A stretch of DNA of 9,611 nucleotides from Ruminococcaceae bacterium UBA5396. GTDB taxonomy: Bacteria > Bacillota > Clostridia > Oscillospirales > Acutalibacteraceae. Below, piece after piece: positions 6,986-9,611 of the stretch. The translations under genes were made by a program, and so were the position numbers. The notes under the pieces are model-generated. The model was not told where the DNA came from. It was given only the letters and a program-made list of their open reading frames with translations, and ran no database searches. The stretch covers positions 18,073-27,683 of the forward strand of contig DHOG01000083.1 of the NCBI GenBank assembly GCA_002410715.1. The letters run 5' to 3'. Position 1 is the stretch's first letter. Every line of letters begins with the position of its first letter.

Positions 6986-7292
6986 TCAAGAGGTATATTA
7001 TACTTCTTAATTAGTTCTGGATAGCGTGGTTTTATATAAAAAGGGTTGTACTCGAAATTGTGCTCACTGGATTCTGGACAGCAGTATAATTTCTGATTTG
7101 TGAAGTCGCACTTCGGAAATATCATACAAGGCAATTTCGCTGTATCTAAGAGCAGGGGTGCTCATACAATCACCCAATACATTTTATGCAAATATGGTCA
7201 TGAATTTCGTTTCTTTTCACGGGTTTTCCTCTTATCTCTTTTACATTAAACAGCCAGAACTTCCCTAATCCAGCAATTGCCTAGTGGAATTG
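6986..7292. other. Gene-free convergent gap of 307 bases
   Basis: It lies between the ends of the pyruvyl transferase-like gene (plus) and the Gfo/Idh gene (minus). I find no open frame with a ribosome site and no RNA gene. Small structures are present: the AU-rich hairpin at 6988-7008, a 5-base-pair hairpin with a GGGG loop at 7150-7163, and a bulged hairpin at 7274-7292 (CAATT and AATTG arms) directly after the Gfo/Idh stop. An 8-base inverted pair, AGTTCTGG at 7013-7020 and CCAGAACT at 7254-7261, brackets most of the gap. None has a proper U-tract. Confidence 0.6.
6988..7008 (+). terminator. Weak hairpin just after the pyruvyl transferase-like gene
   Basis: AAGAGGTATA (6988-6997) pairs with TATACTTCTT (6999-7008) except for one G-U wobble, giving an AU-rich stem beginning three bases after the stop codon. 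Only a short T-containing stretch (AATTAGTT) follows. It is in the right place for a terminator but its stability is low. Confidence 0.3.
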
Positions 7293-8456
7293 TTATAAAT
7301 TATATGACCCTGCAGTATCTGCCACTATTGAGATTCCATCAGGTTTCAGTTTAGATTTTGAAACGCGCTTATTAAGCTCTCTATAATATACATCCTCGTC
7401 CAGAGGGAATGTTATTGTGCGGTCAAGCCAAGCAGACAAATGAATGGCATTTGAAATTAAAAGTCCATTAATACCCTCACAGCCGTTTGCAACCAGTGGT
7501 TCACCTCTTAAAATCGCGCCCGCAAATTGCTGTAGTACTCCCACATGTCCTGGTGATTGTCCATCAGTTTCCACAATTTCATGCACATATTTCGGTGAGC
7601 CAAAACTTGCCTTATTAATTCGATTAAATTCACGTTCATTCATTTCAAGTCTGTAAAGGTGTAGTTCGCCGTCTTCACAAACCATCTTACCGCCATCAAG
7701 AGTTATTTCAAAACGATTGGTACCGGGAGCATCTGCCGTTGTGGTAATAAAAACCCCGGTTGCGCCGTTATCATATTCTACATAAGCTGTAACGTCATCC
7801 TCCACCTCAATATCGTGCCATTTGCCCTCGTGGCAGAAGGCACGCACCTTGACAGGCATACCGCAAATCCACTGCCAAAGGTCCAGATTATGGGGACATT
7901 GGTTTATAAGAACACCTCCGCCTTCACCAGCCCAGGTTGCACGCCAGCTACCTGAGTCATAGTACGCCTGCGGACGATACCAGCTTGTAACAATCCAGTT
8001 TGTACGCTTAATTGCTCCAAGCTCACAACTGCTGACAAGTTCTTTCATCTTTCTAAATATATGATCTGTACGCTGATTGTACATAAGACCAAATACTTTA
8101 TTGCTTTTGGCTGCTGCTTCATTCATCTCGCGTACTTGCTTTGTGTAAACACCGGCAGGTTTCTCACTCATAACGTGGAGATCGCAACCAAGCGCTTCCA
8201 TCACCATTGGAGGATGTAAATAATGTGGTGTTGCAATAAGAGCAGCATCTATCAGCCCGCTGTTAAACATTTTTGATGCATTATCGAATTTCTCCACAGT
8301 TTCAGGCAGATTTTTTACTGCCCAGTCTAAACGTTGAGGGTTGATGTCACAAACTGCACTCAACTCAATCTCCGGCACCTTGCCGTCTGACAGATTTCTG
8401 CTATGACCTGAGCCCATATTCCCTATACCTACAATACCAAGCCTTATTTTCCGCAT
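7293..8456 (-). CDS. Gfo/Idh/MocA-family NAD(P)-dependent oxidoreductase
   Basis: A 387-residue sugar-type oxidoreductase. The N-terminal Rossmann fold carries GIVGIGNMGSGHSRN (7-21; GxGxxG at 10-15) and AVCDINPQR (34-42). The EKP motif at 98-100 supplies the conserved lysine. The C-terminal beta-sheet domain has WRATWAGEGGGVLINQCPHN (171-190), where Lys99, Asp or Asn185, and His189 with Asp192 form the usual active-site set. The family oxidises or reduces hydroxyls of sugars and inositols, and some members cleave glycosides by an oxidoreductive route; the substrate is not readable here. Start choice: GGAG at 8468-8465 is eight bases before the ATG at 8456, while the GTG three codons earlier overlaps that site and is rejected. 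It follows the GH113-like gene by 70 bases on the same strand with a matching ribosome-site context, so the two are probably one operon. Confidence 0.94.
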   Translation of the reverse strand: MRKIRLGIVGIGNMGSGHSRNLSDGKVPEIELSAVCDINPQRLDWAVKNLPETVEKFDNASKMFNSGLIDAALIATPHYLHPPMVMEALGCDLHVMSEKPAGVYTKQVREMNEAAAKSNKVFGLMYNQRTDHIFRKMKELVSSCELGAIKRTNWIVTSWYRPQAYYDSGSWRATWAGEGGGVLINQCPHNLDLWQWICGMPVKVRAFCHEGKWHDIEVEDDVTAYVEYDNGATGVFITTTADAPGTNRFEITLDGGKMVCEDGELHLYRLEMNEREFNRINKASFGSPKYVHEIVETDGQSPGHVGVLQQFAGAILRGEPLVANGCEGINGLLISNAIHLSAWLDRTITFPLDEDVYYRELNKRVSKSKLKPDGISIVADTAGSYNL

Positions 8457-8464
8457 GTTATACA

Positions 8465-8468
8465 CTCC
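8465..8468 (-). promoter_or_regulatory. Shine-Dalgarno site that sets the Gfo/Idh start
   Basis: On the minus strand GGAGTGTATAAC directly precedes the ATG at 8456. The GGAG overlaps the alternative upstream GTG codon, which excludes that earlier start. Confidence 0.75.
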
Positions 8469-8526
8469 AAGTTTTATACAATTTACATAAGCAAATTGGG
8501 ATTATTATTCTGATTTCATCCGAAGA

Positions 8527-9501
8527 CTACCTATCTGCTTTGGTATACCAATTTCTTAACACAAGTTCAGCTTCTTTGCCATATAAATTGAAATCCTTAT
8601 TGTCCTTCGCCTGCTCTAAATCATATAAAACAGCCCGCCAATCCCACCAAAAGTAACCTGCAAACCATTTTCTGTGATAGAAGGTACGGAAGGCTGATTC
8701 ATAAAAATCGGCCTGCTCTTTTTGTGATACAATATTGCCCTCTGCATTCCAAGGAGAAATTGAAGCACCTTCAACACTCTGGCAACCAATCTCAATAAAT
8801 ATAATAGGCTTTTTTATTTCCATGGATAATTGCTCTAATCGGTCAACTTCTTTTTCCCAGTTTCTGCACATTGCCTCAGCACTATTATTTGAATTGTTTC
8901 GGCCAACAGGATAATAGGCGCTTATTCCGACTACATCTAATTTGTCAAGCCACTTACACTCTTCTAAACTATTATGCTGCAAATTATATATCAATAGCCC
9001 TGTGTACACAGAGCGAACCTTTTCTATAAGCTGCACCCAACGATCATATTGGTATTCTGTTCCTACCATTTCACATCCAATACAGAACATTTCACAATGA
9101 TTGTCCTGTGCTATTTCAGCATAATGTAATATAAAATTGGTATAGCTTTTAAACCATTCACGCCAATATTTTTCCGCACTCTGTTCTATTGGAAAGGATA
9201 TTCTGGCTCTCCATACATCATCAGCACAATTAACTACCGGCTTTAGACAGACTTTCATTCCTAACGAACGCGCCATGCTTATAGCTGTAGCAATGTCTTT
9301 ATCTGCAGGGGTAGTTTCATAGTCATAGTATATTTTAGTAGAATAATATCTGTCTTGTAATGCATAAAAACAAATCCCTATCCAATCGCAACCATTATCA
9401 TGCATTTTTTGCATCGAAATACGTGCTTCTTCTTTTTGATAATCACCTCGTTTTCCGCACCACCCCCATGTAAATCCTTTGCAGAAAAGTTGATCTTTCA
9501 T
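8527..9501 (-). CDS. GH113-like TIM-barrel glycoside hydrolase, cytoplasmic
   Basis: A 324-residue (beta/alpha)8 enzyme related to GH113 beta-mannanases and similar clan GH-A glycosidases. The N-terminus KGFTWGWCGKRGDY (8-21) is typical of this group. It is followed by GCDWIGICFY (37-46), MKVCLKPVVN (82-91), FCIGCEMV (139-146) with Glu144 as the probable acid/base, VVGISAYYP (190-198), and PIIFIEIGCQS (232-242) with Glu237 as the probable nucleophile. AGYFWWDWRA (281-290) forms the last barrel strand with its usual tryptophan. No signal peptide is present, so it likely acts on imported oligosaccharides. It is unusually rich in cysteine (12 residues), which suits an anaerobic cytoplasm. Start: GGAG at 9513-9510, eight bases before the ATG at 9501, coincides with the beginning of the domain, although the frame stays open to the window edge. 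Exact substrate unknown; mannan-type beta-linkages are only the family's precedent. Confidence 0.85.
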   Translation of the reverse strand: MKDQLFCKGFTWGWCGKRGDYQKEEARISMQKMHDNGCDWIGICFYALQDRYYSTKIYYDYETTPADKDIATAISMARSLGMKVCLKPVVNCADDVWRARISFPIEQSAEKYWREWFKSYTNFILHYAEIAQDNHCEMFCIGCEMVGTEYQYDRWVQLIEKVRSVYTGLLIYNLQHNSLEECKWLDKLDVVGISAYYPVGRNNSNNSAEAMCRNWEKEVDRLEQLSMEIKKPIIFIEIGCQSVEGASISPWNAEGNIVSQKEQADFYESAFRTFYHRKWFAGYFWWDWRAVLYDLEQAKDNKDFNLYGKEAELVLRNWYTKADR

Positions 9502-9509
9502 AAAATACA

Positions 9510-9513
9510 CTCC
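9510..9513 (-). promoter_or_regulatory. Shine-Dalgarno site that sets the GH113-like start
   Basis: On the minus strand GGAGTGTATTTT directly precedes the ATG at 9501. It shares GGAGTGTAT and the eight-base spacing with the site before the Gfo/Idh gene. It supports this internal ATG over the TTG at 9573 or a start beyond the window. Confidence 0.7.
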
Positions 9514-9611
9514 ATAATAAGAAATCGCAGAACAAAACAACTCTGGCATTCTTTCAATCTCATACCAGAGCAACGCAAAATTGTCTCCAAATGTATAGTG
9601 TACAATGATAT

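Noticed and set aside
6673..7134. 153-codon open frame on the minus strand
   Set aside because: Most of it is antisense to the pyruvyl transferase-like gene, it has no ribosome site, and its translation resembles no family.
7195..7269. 24-codon plus-strand open frame in the convergent gap
   Set aside because: No ribosome site, and nothing recognisable in the peptide.
9070..9093. C-x3-C-x2-C spacing (Cys136, Cys140, Cys143) in the GH113-like protein, as in radical SAM enzymes
   Set aside because: It sits in barrel strand 4 beside the catalytic Glu144, not after strand 1 as in radical SAM proteins, and all glycosidase motifs are intact. Coincidence in a cysteine-rich protein is more likely.
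9541..9570. CTCTGG and CCAGAG inverted pair upstream of the GH113-like gene
   Set aside because: Only six base pairs with an 18-base loop; too weak to call an operator or regulatory hairpin.

Overview
The window reads as a carbohydrate-utilisation locus from an AT-rich Gram-positive anaerobe, most likely a member of the Clostridia (Ruminococcaceae/Oscillospiraceae or Lachnospiraceae-like). This is inferred from strong purine-rich Shine-Dalgarno sites, an LplB-type sugar ABC permease, a GLUG-type surface protein with a C-terminal membrane anchor, and AT-rich intergenic DNA. No mobile element, tRNA, rRNA or CRISPR array is visible.

Layout. Minus strand, 1-1744: a surface protein with GLUG-like repeats (GTG start at 1744), followed after 37 bases by the first 64 codons of an LplB-family permease cut by the left edge. 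1745-2295: a 551-base AT-rich divergent control region with promoter-like boxes in both directions. Plus strand, 2296-6985: an AraC/ChbR-like regulator, a GH95 alpha-L-fucosidase-family enzyme, a perfect 40-base palindrome, a possible 27-residue leader ORF, and a polysaccharide pyruvyl transferase-family protein. 6986-7292: a gene-free convergent gap. Minus strand, 9501-7293: a GH113-like TIM-barrel glycosidase followed by a Gfo/Idh/MocA oxidoreductase, probably one operon.

How the genes may work together (inference). The surface protein and the LplB-type transporter would capture and import an oligosaccharide. The AraC protein, placed between the two divergent arms, would sense it. Three enzymes without signal peptides (GH95, GH113-like, Gfo/Idh) would dismantle it in the cytoplasm. 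The pyruvyl transferase-like protein does not fit a purely catabolic scheme and is the most puzzling member. The sugar is not fixed by the sequence. GH95 suggests a terminal L-fucose or L-galactose, but its specificity-determining position appears to be Trp rather than the His or Thr of characterised enzymes.

Starts were re-chosen from Shine-Dalgarno sites for three genes: GLUG protein at 1744, Gfo/Idh at 8456, GH113-like at 9501. All are shorter than the longest open frame.
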